From a virus, in the IMG/VR virus record IMGVR_UViG_3300017729_000029, positions 1 to 26,040 of that record: a stretch of 26,040 bases of DNA; one strand, written 5' to 3'. This document shows positions 16,708-25,600 of this stretch, piece after piece. Made by a program: the position numbers and the translations under genes. Each line of letters opens with the position of its first letter. Position 1 is the first letter of the stretch. Under the pieces are notes generated by a model that saw only the letters and a program-made list of their open reading frames with translations, was not told where the DNA came from and ran no database searches.

Positions 16708-17146
16708 AGTAATAAATGAACTACATGATATGCCAGAAGGTACACATGGGTTTATATACAAAATAACAAATGGATTAACTGGTGAATATTACATCGGTAA
16801 AAAACAAGTAACATCTACTCGTAAGAGAAAGTTTGGTAAAAAAGAGATTGCTAAATTAACTGATAAGAGAATGAAGCGATATGAAATGGTTACCAAAGAA
16901 TCTAAATGGCAAGATTATCGTTCTTCAAATAAAACTGTTAGTGGTTGGTTTGATAAAGATGGAAGACCGAATCCAACTTCTAATGATAAACTTGAATTAA
17001 AAATACTTAAATTTTGTGGAAATAAGAAATCTTTAACTTATTATGAGTTACAAGAACAGTTTTCACATAATGTATTGGGGGATGAACTATCTCTGAACGA
17101 TAATCTTTTAGGTAAATTTTTTAGAAAAGATTTGGATATTACATAA
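16664..17146 (+). CDS. GIY-YIG nuclease-fold protein
   Basis: The product has 160 residues from the ATG at 16664, which has AAAGG 7 nt upstream. An alternative ATG at 16685 would give a protein beginning MTWTYQGRV, which looks like the natural start of this phage family. Residues 29-36 (GFIYKITN) and 42-47 (YYIGKK) form the GIY-YIG pair, with FIY in place of GIY. A basic segment (STRKRKFGKK) follows where the catalytic Arg lies. WQDYRSSNKTV and LTYYELQEQF (candidate metal-binding Glu) come later, and the end is NDNLLGKFF. Relatives occur widely in T4-like phages as putative endonucleases. It may be a homing-type or DNA-processing nuclease. No DNA-binding repeat domain is attached, and no intron or split gene is visible next to it. 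Confidence 0.72.
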   Translation: MISKYLTMTWTYQGRVINELHDMPEGTHGFIYKITNGLTGEYYIGKKQVTSTRKRKFGKKEIAKLTDKRMKRYEMVTKESKWQDYRSSNKTVSGWFDKDGRPNPTSNDKLELKILKFCGNKKSLTYYELQEQFSHNVLGDELSLNDNLLGKFFRKDLDIT

Positions 17147-17162
17147 ATTTTTCGTATATTTA
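17131..17162 (+). promoter_or_regulatory. Possible Bacteroidetes-type promoter for the primase operon
   Basis: TTTG at 17131-17134 is followed after 20 nt by TATATTTA at 17155-17162. This is close to the Bacteroidetes vegetative pattern of TTTG, about 19-21 nt, then TAnnTTTG. The ATG of the primase gene is 20 nt downstream, with TAGGT as a weak ribosome site. The downstream part also matches the first 7 bases of the late-type motif (ATATTTA), so both readings are possible. Confidence 0.4.
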
Positions 17163-17182
17163 CAATGTTTTATAGGTAAATT

Positions 17183-18127
17183 ATGCTTTCACATCACGAG
17201 AAACAACAAGTTATAACAATATTAGATGAGGTATTAGGACCAGGTACATCTATGAAAAATGATGAACAGGCACACTTCTGTCCATTTTGTCATCATCATA
17301 AGAAAAAGTTACAAGTTAATATTAAAACACAATATTGGCATTGTTGGGTTTGTGATGCAAAAGGTAGAAAGATACAGAGATTATTAAAAAGACTTCATGT
17401 AGATTCTCGTAAACAGAAAAAGTTATTTGAAATCTATGGTGATGATTATATAGTTTACAATAAAGATACTGTTGATGAAAGAGTAGAGTTACGATTACCG
17501 AGTGAATTTAAATCACTTTTAAAAGTACCAACAGGTAAAGTAAAACCTGTTTATAGAAAGGCTCTCAAGTATGTTGAAGAAAGGGGTATTACTAAAGAAG
17601 ATATTACGAGATATAATATCGGTTATTGTGATACTGGTATGTATTCCAATCGTATTATTATTCCTTCCTATGATTTGGATAATAGACTTAATTACTTCAT
17701 TGCACGTTCTATACACGCTGAAGAAAAGTTTAAATACAAGAATCCACCAGTTTCAAAAAATGTTATTATGTTTGAAAATCAAATAAATTGGAATGAACCA
17801 ATAACCTTAGTAGAGGGTGCATTTGATGCAATTGCAGTAAAACGAAACGTAATACCAATATTAGGTAAATTTATTCCTAACAAATTAAATAATGCTATAT
17901 TTAAAAATGAAGTAAAAAGTATCAATATCTTACTAGATGAAGATGCTCAACAACAAGCGTTACGTTATACTATGCAATTTAGTAATCAAGGTATTTCTAC
18001 AAAAAATATAATTCCAACAGATAAAGATGCATCTGAAATGGGTTTCTCTAAAATTAATTCAAAATTAAAAAAAACAGAGGAAACTGATTTTGGTGACATC
18101 ATATCACAAAAATTAAAAGGCATATGA
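17183..18127 (+). CDS. DNA primase, DnaG/T4 gp61 type
   Basis: The 314-residue product makes RNA primers for lagging-strand replication. The N-terminal zinc ribbon has C33-P-F-C36 and C54-W-V-C57. The TOPRIM domain has the acidic glutamate in VEGAFDAIA (E211, D215) and the DxD pair in LLDEDA (D252, D254), followed by PTDKDASEMG, the usual end of the fold. Length is near T4 gp61 (342). All metal-binding residues expected for an active enzyme are present. It starts a probable operon: the next gene overlaps its stop by four bases (ATGA). The gene partner, a helicase, is not in this window. Confidence 0.92.
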   Translation: MLSHHEKQQVITILDEVLGPGTSMKNDEQAHFCPFCHHHKKKLQVNIKTQYWHCWVCDAKGRKIQRLLKRLHVDSRKQKKLFEIYGDDYIVYNKDTVDERVELRLPSEFKSLLKVPTGKVKPVYRKALKYVEERGITKEDITRYNIGYCDTGMYSNRIIIPSYDLDNRLNYFIARSIHAEEKFKYKNPPVSKNVIMFENQINWNEPITLVEGAFDAIAVKRNVIPILGKFIPNKLNNAIFKNEVKSINILLDEDAQQQALRYTMQFSNQGISTKNIIPTDKDASEMGFSKINSKLKKTEETDFGDIISQKLKGI

Positions 18128-19266
18128 TTCATGTAATACCACATCATATTGGAAAGGGTTCATACGCTGCTTGGTATGATATTATTGATTTTCAATCATC
18201 AACTCAAGAAGTTACTTTTCATAAGTTTGATACTAAAAATTTAATTGAAGATAAAAATATTATAGATGAACAACCACCTAATGATAATTATTTTAAATTA
18301 TTACAATCTCATATAGAAGAAATAAAACCAAATATAAACGATTGGATTGTATGTGATTTTCAGTATTTAAATTATGAAAACTTTCCAGATGCAGAGGTAA
18401 CTGAGTTAGCAAAAAAATATCAAGTTAAGTTAGTGTTTATAGATGATGATAATTATCAGTCGTATAAAGATACTGAATATTTTACATATCATTCTAATAA
18501 ATTTTATTTATTAGATGAAACTAAGGTTTTTAATTATTACAGATATAGAATTTCTCATACTGAATTTTATAAAAATTTAGATAACATATTAACACCTTAT
18601 GTAGAAAATATAAGAGAAAAAAAATTAAATATGTTTATAGGAGTTGACAAACCAGAACGATTTGAGGTATTTAAACATACATATAATATTGGATTAGATA
18701 AAGATTCATATTTGGCATATAGTGGGTTTTCAAGTACATATTCTGATAATGATATATCGAGTGATTTGTTAAAATGGAAAAAACAACATATACCAAAAAT
18801 ATTAGATACACCATTTGAAGTAAGTTGTCATGGTGGAGTAAATCCAGATATACCACCATTACCATATTGTATGAATAGTTATGTTTCTTGTGTATTGGAA
18901 ACACAACTCTTAATTGATATAGATGAAACAGAAATTCATTTAAGTGAAAAAAGTTGGAATCCTTTTGCTTCTTTTAATATTCCTCTTTTATTATGTGCAT
19001 ATGGAACTCGAAAATATTTAAAAAGAAGAGGATTTTGGCTTGCAGATGATTTATTTGATGTAAGTGAAAAAACAACACAAAGAGGCATAATTGAACAATT
19101 TAAATCCAATTTAGATATTGTAAATAATATGTCTAACTTAGAATTAAGAGAATACTATATGAAGCACATAACTCATTTAGATAGAAATTATAATAAATTA
19201 ATGAATCAATCTTTTACATTTAATAAATTAAATTACATTCAACCTAAATTTAAAAGTAATATTTAA
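18124..19266 (+). CDS. Glycosyltransferase-like protein (phage fucosyltransferase/GT-B-type family)
   Basis: The product has 380 residues. The C-terminal half carries a pattern known from many marine phage glycosyltransferase-like proteins: SYVSCVLETQLL, a short acidic gap, then HLSEKSWNPFASFNIPLLL (Ser274-Glu-Lys), followed by 'RKYLKRRGFWLADDLFD'. The family form is S-x-V-x-E-T, then (T/S)EK(T/S)-x-(K/N)P, then PF-x-L, then L-x-x-x-GF. SEK would contact the nucleotide sugar in GT10-like enzymes. The N-terminal half (IVCDFQYLNYENFP, KLVFIDDDN) looks like the acceptor-side Rossmann domain but lacks a motif I can name. The start overlaps the primase stop (ATGA), so translation is coupled. Its place in a replication operon is odd. 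It may glycosylate DNA, virion or host surface; which one is unknown. Confidence 0.6.
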   Translation: MIHVIPHHIGKGSYAAWYDIIDFQSSTQEVTFHKFDTKNLIEDKNIIDEQPPNDNYFKLLQSHIEEIKPNINDWIVCDFQYLNYENFPDAEVTELAKKYQVKLVFIDDDNYQSYKDTEYFTYHSNKFYLLDETKVFNYYRYRISHTEFYKNLDNILTPYVENIREKKLNMFIGVDKPERFEVFKHTYNIGLDKDSYLAYSGFSSTYSDNDISSDLLKWKKQHIPKILDTPFEVSCHGGVNPDIPPLPYCMNSYVSCVLETQLLIDIDETEIHLSEKSWNPFASFNIPLLLCAYGTRKYLKRRGFWLADDLFDVSEKTTQRGIIEQFKSNLDIVNNMSNLELREYYMKHITHLDRNYNKLMNQSFTFNKLNYIQPKFKSNI

Positions 19267-19275
19267 AATCATTTT

Positions 19276-22200
19276 ATGGTTATAAACAAAGTTTACCACC
19301 TTGCAGATTTACACATTAGAAATCTACAAAGACATAAAGAATACAAATTGGTATTCAAAAAATTCCTAAAAAAAGTTAAAGAAGATAAAATTGAGGATTC
19401 CCTCATTTATATTGCTGGTGATATTGCTCATGCTAAAACTGAGATGTCACCCGAACTTGTACACGAAATAAGTTGGTTTCTCACCGAGTGTGCAAAGTTA
19501 AGAGAAACTGTGTTAATCACAGGTAACCACGATTGTAATTTAAATAATTCCCACAGACTCGATGTTCTTACACCTATTATCGAAAATCTTGGAAATGATA
19601 GAATTCATTATCTTCGTGATACTGGTATTTACAATATCCATAATCTTACTTTCTGTGTCTATTCTATATTGGATGATAAAGAAAATTGGCCTAAAGGAAA
19701 TACCGTTGATGGAGAAAATACAATCTGTCTTTTTCATGGACCAGTAAACAAAGCTCAAACAGATATTGGCTATACCGTTTCTTCAAATTCATTTCAAGTA
19801 AATATGTTTGATGGATTCGATATGGCCATGTTGGGTGATATTCACAAACGACAAACGTTTGGAGATGGGTACGAACAAGTTGCTTATGCGGGTTCTATGA
19901 TTCAACAAAATCATGGAGAGTTGTTAGAAAATCATGGTTATTTACTTTGGGATATACCAACACGAACTTTTACAGAACATCATATTCATAACGATTATGG
20001 ATTCCTAACAGTTGATGTTGTTGATGGTAAAATACCTCAATGGGTTTATGATGAAGTTGGTGTAAAACTTCCAAAACACCCAAGATTAAGATTACGATTT
20101 ACAAGGACTGAAGCTTCTGACATGAAAAGAAGAATAACTGAACTAAAGAAGTTATTCAAAGTTGCTGAAGTTACTGTAACTAGAACTGATACAATTGGAC
20201 AATTAAAAACAAATCAAAAGGTAAACAAAAACATTGTTGGTAACGTTAAAGATGAAACGTTTCAAAACCAATTAATCAGAGATTACTTAGAAAGACAATA
20301 TCTTTTAGAAGATGAGGAATTAGATAAGATAGCAGAAATAAATAAAGAACTTAACGGACATATTGATGATTCCGATTCAATGGGTAATATTTTATGGACA
20401 CCAAAAGAATTTAAGTTTTCTAATATGTTTTCATATGGTGAAGATAATTTGATTAGATTCGATAAAGCACAAGGTGTTATGGGTATCTTTGCTCCAAACG
20501 CAAGTGGTAAATCATCTTTATTTGATGCATTATCTTTTTGTATATACGATAAAACTTCTCGTACCAATTCTTCAAAAAACATATTAAACAATAGAAAAGA
20601 AAACTTTTATTGTAAGTTTCATTTTGAAATAGATGGGGTTTCATATTTCATCGAGAGAACTGCTAAATGGACAAGAAAGAAATCTAACCTCAAAGTAGAT
20701 GTAAACTTCTGGAAAGAGGATGCTGGCGTGATACAATCACTTAATGGTGAACAACGTAGAGAAACTAATAAAAACGTTGAAAAATACTTAGGTAAATTTG
20801 AAGATTTTGTTTTAACTACTCTTTCTTTACAAGGAAACAATGCACTCTTTATAGATAAATCACAATCTGAACGAAAGGAAATCTTATCTCAATTTATTGG
20901 AGTAGATATCTTTGATAAATTATATCAGAAGGCAGCAGATGAAAATAGAGATAATGCAACACTCATCAGAAAATTCAAGTCCGATGATTTTACTCAAAAA
21001 CTAGCGGACATCGACGTTGATTTAAAAGAAAATAAAAACCTCTACAAATTAACGGATTTAAATCAAAAAACATTAAAAGATGAAGAAGAAGTTTTTAATA
21101 AAAAGATTATATCCCTAAATGAAAAGATTGTAAAGTTAAATGCAGATAGTGGAGTATCCATCGAAGAACTTGAAAAACGATTAAAATTACTCGAAACGAA
21201 ACGAGATACAATTCAATCGGATAAAAAATCTACACAAGATAGAATTACCCATAGAGAAGAATTACAAATCACTTTAGATGAAATCGTTGATAAATTTGAT
21301 GAAGAAGAATTAGAAGATGGTATTGGTAAATTAAAAGATTCGAAGGATAAACTAAGAGATATTGAATCTACAATTGATAAAATCAATATCAAAAAAGAAT
21401 CTTTATATGAAAGAAAAGACCACTTAGATAAACACAAATATAATGAAGAGTGTGATATTTGTATGGAAAATTCAGAAACGATTCTACAACAAAAAGAAAA
21501 GGTAGAAGCTGATATATCTCAATATCAAGAATTATTTTCAGATAATGATAAGACAAGATTACAATTGATGTTGGTGATTGATTCTTTAAAAGGATATGAA
21601 GATGAATGGAAAAATTACTTAGATGCAAAAGATAAAGAAGATAAGATTGATAGAGAGATATCACAACTTATTAACAAGTTATCAACAATTGAAACTGAGG
21701 AATTACGAAATAAACAACAAATTGCCCAACAAGACCAACTTATAAAGGAATATTATAAGAATGAAAAACAAATTATAAAGAATAAAGAGATACGAACCGA
21801 AATACAATCGGTTAGAGAAAACTTGAATGTTACTAAAGATGATTTAAGAAAAGTAAATACTGATGTTCTTAAATTAAACGGTAAAGTATCAGCATTACAG
21901 AACCAAAAGGAAACTATTGAAGATAGAATTCACGAAGTAAAAGGGTTAGAAGAACAATCTAAATTATTTGATTTCTATCTAAACGCATTATCTAAAGATG
22001 GTGTATCATATGAGTTGATTGAAAAATCTCTACCAATGATTGAAGGTGAGGTAAACAATATCCTTGCACAAATCGTTGAATTTGGAATGCAGTTAGAAAT
22101 GGAAGGTAAAAACATTAACGCTTATTTAGTGTATGGAGACCAGAGATGGAGTTTAGAAATGTGTAGTGGAATGGAAAGATTCATTAGTGGATTGGCAATT

Positions 22201-22434
22201 CGAGTTGCACTTATAAATGTATGTAACCTACCAAGACCCAATTTCCTTGTGATAGATGAAGGATTTGGTACTTTAGATAGTGAGAACTTACAATCCCTTT
22301 TTATGTTGTTCACATACCTTAAAACTCAATTTGATTTCGTAATGGTGATATCACACATTGACTCGATGAGAGATGTTTCAGATGGATTGATTGAGATTAA
22401 AAAAGAAAATGGATTCTCAAATGTTAAGTTTTAG
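19276..22434 (+). CDS. gp47-gp46: Single-chain SbcD-SbcC (T4 gp47-gp46) recombination nuclease fusion
   Basis: The 1052-residue product joins two subunits that T4 makes separately. Residues 1-340 form the Mre11/SbcD metallophosphoesterase, with ADLHIRN (D11, H13), AGDIAH (D49), TGNHD (83-87 region), FHGP and MLGDIHKR. Residues about 370-1052 form a Rad50/SbcC ATPase: Walker A APNASGKSS at 406-414, a long coiled coil, the zinc hook C726-D-I-C729, a second coil, the signature SGMERF at 964-969, Walker B FLVIDEGFG with D994 and E995, and the H-loop VISHIDS with H1027. The Walker A has Ala in place of its first Gly. The frame is continuous with no stop at the junction. The complex processes DNA ends for recombination-dependent replication and host DNA breakdown. 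It is the last gene of the primase operon. Confidence 0.93.
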   Translation: MVINKVYHLADLHIRNLQRHKEYKLVFKKFLKKVKEDKIEDSLIYIAGDIAHAKTEMSPELVHEISWFLTECAKLRETVLITGNHDCNLNNSHRLDVLTPIIENLGNDRIHYLRDTGIYNIHNLTFCVYSILDDKENWPKGNTVDGENTICLFHGPVNKAQTDIGYTVSSNSFQVNMFDGFDMAMLGDIHKRQTFGDGYEQVAYAGSMIQQNHGELLENHGYLLWDIPTRTFTEHHIHNDYGFLTVDVVDGKIPQWVYDEVGVKLPKHPRLRLRFTRTEASDMKRRITELKKLFKVAEVTVTRTDTIGQLKTNQKVNKNIVGNVKDETFQNQLIRDYLERQYLLEDEELDKIAEINKELNGHIDDSDSMGNILWTPKEFKFSNMFSYGEDNLIRFDKAQGVMGIFAPNASGKSSLFDALSFCIYDKTSRTNSSKNILNNRKENFYCKFHFEIDGVSYFIERTAKWTRKKSNLKVDVNFWKEDAGVIQSLNGEQRRETNKNVEKYLGKFEDFVLTTLSLQGNNALFIDKSQSERKEILSQFIGVDIFDKLYQKAADENRDNATLIRKFKSDDFTQKLADIDVDLKENKNLYKLTDLNQKTLKDEEEVFNKKIISLNEKIVKLNADSGVSIEELEKRLKLLETKRDTIQSDKKSTQDRITHREELQITLDEIVDKFDEEELEDGIGKLKDSKDKLRDIESTIDKINIKKESLYERKDHLDKHKYNEECDICMENSETILQQKEKVEADISQYQELFSDNDKTRLQLMLVIDSLKGYEDEWKNYLDAKDKEDKIDREISQLINKLSTIETEELRNKQQIAQQDQLIKEYYKNEKQIIKNKEIRTEIQSVRENLNVTKDDLRKVNTDVLKLNGKVSALQNQKETIEDRIHEVKGLEEQSKLFDFYLNALSKDGVSYELIEKSLPMIEGEVNNILAQIVEFGMQLEMEGKNINAYLVYGDQRWSLEMCSGMERFISGLAIRVALINVCNLPRPNFLVIDEGFGTLDSENLQSLFMLFTYLKTQFDFVMVISHIDSMRDVSDGLIEIKKENGFSNVKF

Positions 22435-22588
22435 AAACTCTTAAAACATTTTTAGGTTTAGGTTGATTAATTCTTTGTTTTATCAATCGTTCAATTAATC
22501 CTGCTTTAGAATACCCATTCTCACAACAGTAATCGTGTAATTCCTTATATAACTCTCGTTTAACTTGTATTGTAGTGTATTTTCCCAT
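22424..22588 (-). CDS. Ribbon-helix-helix (Arc/CopG-type) DNA-binding protein
   Basis: This is the only minus-strand gene I support. The ATG is at 22588-22586 and TAA at 22426-22424, giving 54 residues. The product starts GKYTTIQVKRELYKELHDY and continues CCENGYSKAGLIERLIKQRI. That is the full ribbon-helix-helix layout: beta strand TTIQVK whose polar residues read DNA, helix 1 RELYKELHDYCCENG, the turn GYSKA, and helix 2 LIERLIKQRI. A short basic tail with PKPKNVLRVSK follows. It would act as a dimer on tandem or palindromic operators, which are present just upstream of it. It overlaps the 3' end of the SbcCD gene by 11 nt tail to tail. No good Shine-Dalgarno sequence is visible. Confidence 0.82.
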   Translation of the reverse strand: MGKYTTIQVKRELYKELHDYCCENGYSKAGLIERLIKQRINQPKPKNVLRVSKT

Positions 22589-22590
22589 AA

Positions 22591-22610
22591 TCTATATAAT
22601 TCTATATAAT
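22591..22610 (+). repeat. Perfect tandem 10-bp repeat (TCTATATAAT twice), candidate operator
   Basis: Two identical 10-bp units lie head to tail, starting 3 nt upstream of the RHH gene's start codon. A 10-bp period places the units on the same DNA face, as needed for cooperative binding of RHH dimers. AT-richness makes chance repeats more likely here, so this is a candidate only. Confidence 0.5.
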
Positions 22611-22628
22611 ATATATTTATAAATATAT
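22611..22628 (+). promoter_or_regulatory. Perfect 18-bp palindrome in divergent promoter region
   Basis: ATATATTTATAAATATAT equals its own reverse complement. It contains TATAAATA (22618-22625), the T4 late promoter sequence, on the + strand and the same on the - strand. It could be a two-way promoter or a regulator binding site between the RHH gene and the tail-fibre gene. Confidence 0.5.
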
Positions 22629-22635
22629 TTAGATA

Positions 22636-22646
22636 ATATTTATATA
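22636..22646 (+). promoter_or_regulatory. Putative late promoter motif, copy 5 (ATATTTATATA)
   Basis: A perfect 11-mer, 19 nt before the ATG at 22666, with AAGGA as ribosome site in between. Its position relative to the start is like that of the copies before the virion genes near 12315, 14324 and 15504. Confidence 0.55.
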
Positions 22647-22665
22647 AGAAAACAAGGAATCTTAT

Positions 22666-25600
22666 ATGGCTATTATTAAAAAATTCGCACCCTTTCAGAA
22701 CCTATCAAACTTTGAAGTATTTGAAAATGATACTTTACCAAATTCTGAATACTTCAAAATCACAGAATTAAAAGAAACATTTACAGGTGGTAAAAATGGG
22801 TTTTTAATCGAAGGGTCTGAATATCTAAAAGAAACATCAGAAGTAAAAATAGAAATTCTTGATGTTGATGGAAATCCAATATATTTTGAACCAGGTAAAG
22901 GTGCACCTGAATATTATGAAGGAAACTCTACTTTAGTTTCTATTCATGTATATGATGATACTCCAATTGGTATTGGTAAAATTACTATATTAGGAGAATT
23001 AAAAAACTTTATTGGTCAAGATGAGGTTTCAACACCAATTCCTTTAGATTGGGATGGTATTTACAATGTTAAGTGGGAAAGAGAGATACAGGTAAATAAA
23101 AATATTGCAAACGAAACAATTGTAAGATTTTATAAAAGACCAACTGTAACCATATCAGAAATTGTAAAACCAATATTTAGTAAAACAATAAATGATACAA
23201 CAGATACTGGTAATGTAAATGGATTCCCACTACAACCACCATTGGGTCAAAATTTATCACAATGGAGAGCAGGAACAAATTATTTATTACAAAGAACTTC
23301 TGGTACATGGGATATTGATGTTGATGACAATGTTATATCTATTCCATCACTAAATTATAATTCAACAATTATTGAAGTTTTAAACGATACGGATGTAATA
23401 GTTGATATACCCCACACCGATACAAATGGTAATGTTGCAAAGTTTTCATCAGAAGCATTTTCAGTATCATATCAAGATATAGAAAACGAAACAATAGGAG
23501 AAACTTCAATAACAGGTTCTTTTGCTAAGATAGATATTAAACAATTAAAAACTTTTGTTGGTGATGTTGCCAGAGTTAAAATATTTAGAAAATCTAGAAA
23601 TGCTGTTGGTGATTTTTCATTTGTTCAAGAAGCTAAATTAGAATCACAAGAATTATTAAGAGATGTAACTACAACAACAGATACAGAAGTTTTTTATGGA
23701 AAACTAACAAATGATAATATTTCAAACTATTGGATTACTTCAAATAATGACCATCCAATATCAGTAGATTCATCTGTATTATTTAAAGCAGTACATATTG
23801 ATTATAATAACGATAGTGGAAGTGTTCAACAATTTATAACATCTCGTTCACTAGAAATATCAAATGATGTAGAATATACATTAAATTTTAAAACTCTATT
23901 AAGTGGTTCAATAGATGATACAAATAAATCTGTAAGAGCATTTTTCAGCTCATCAGATTTTACACAAGATTTCCTAACAGTAAGTGGTTCGGCAATATAT
24001 CAATCAAAACAAGATATATCTCAAAACATAATATCAACAAATACTGGTAGTGCTAAATTGGTGTTTGAAGTTCAAGGTGATGATTGGTATATTTCAAATA
24101 TATCTTTAAGAAACGCACAAGATACATCATTCTCACCAGATGAGTTTACTATTATACAAGATATACCAAGAAAAACAGCAACAGAAACATTTGATTTCAG
24201 ATTTGAATTTTATGATGTAAATAATAATTTTATACCCGTCAATGTAGTTGCTACAAAAGAATTTGATGGTGGTAATGATTTTCCAACGAGTGGTAAATTA
24301 TTCACCTTTGAATCAGATAGAAATGCATTTAGATTTTCAAGTGGTTCTATTGGAAATCCACCATTCCAACAAATACAATTTAAAACATCACAACAAAACT
24401 TAACAGGTTCAGTAACATTCGCATCTTCCGCATTTGATGAAGATGGTAATTATATAGACCCAAGTTCTTATGGTGGTGATTATCCTGGTGGTTTAACGAG
24501 TATTACTCCCGCAGGTTCTATAATTACAATAGCAAACTTTAGTGGTAGTGAAGATGATGTTGTAGTTGGTTCTATTATTTATACTGCATCTTTGGGTTCA
24601 CTAGAAGAATTTGAAACAGTATATAGATTAGAAGATGGTGATAATGCACCTCAACTTATAGTAACTTCTAATGCAAATCAATTTATATACGAACCAACAA
24701 CTCTTTCACCAAAACCAAGTGGACAAAGTATAACCGTAAGAGCACAGAGAAAAAACTTGGCTTCATTGATAACACCAATTGAAGTAAATAGTGGAAGTAA
24801 TAGACCACCACTTAATTTTGTAGAAACTGTAAATGGTATAGATACCTATACAATATCTGCAACAGATTTTTCAGAATCATTTTCAGCTAATTCTTTTGAT
24901 GATGTAACTTATTCATTTACTGGTTCTGATGTATTTGGTAATTCTCAAAGTGATGAAATTACTTTATCTAAGGTAGTTAACTTTGATGCAGTTTCACTTG
25001 TACTTTCAAATGAATCAACATCTTTTCCAGCAAAATCAACTGGTGAAGTTTTAGGAAATTTAGTACCATCAAGTGGTTCGGTACAAATGTTCATTGGTTC
25101 TAATCAAATTACACACGATGATGAGTTGGGTGGTAGAACTAAAAATACATTTAATATAACTTCATCTATTGGAGATAATGTAACACCAACAGATACAACA
25201 CCAAATACCTCAAATTATTCTATATCAGCTTTTGAAACAAGTAAAGATAGTGGTTCATTAACACTTACAATAGATTATTTAGCAGGAGATAATTCTACAA
25301 CACAATCATTTGAAAAGATTGTATCTTATACAAAATCTAAAAAGGCAGTACCAACTGTTTTAACTAAAATATCTCCATCAACACAAACAATTAATTCAAG
25401 TTCAATAGGATATGATGCTCCACAAACAATGGAGGTGATAGTACAAGAAGGTGGGGATGAATATACATTTGATACACAATCATTAAGTGGTGGTGGTGAT
25501 GCACTTGCACAAAAATTTAACATTAATGGTTTATTTGTAGATTCTGGTTCAATCAGTAATTCAAATACAAAGACATTAACATTTGGTTCACTAACCTCAT

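Noticed and set aside
16685-17146. Shorter start for the GIY-YIG gene
   Set aside because: Not excluded: the protein start MTWTYQG looks natural, but the ATG at 16664 has the better-spaced AAAGG, so I kept the longer form and recorded the alternative.
24576-24583. TATTTATA core of the late-type motif inside the tail-fibre gene
   Set aside because: Only the 8-base core is present, flanked by ordinary codons with no ribosome site or start codon downstream. It shows that the core alone is not sufficient evidence for a promoter.
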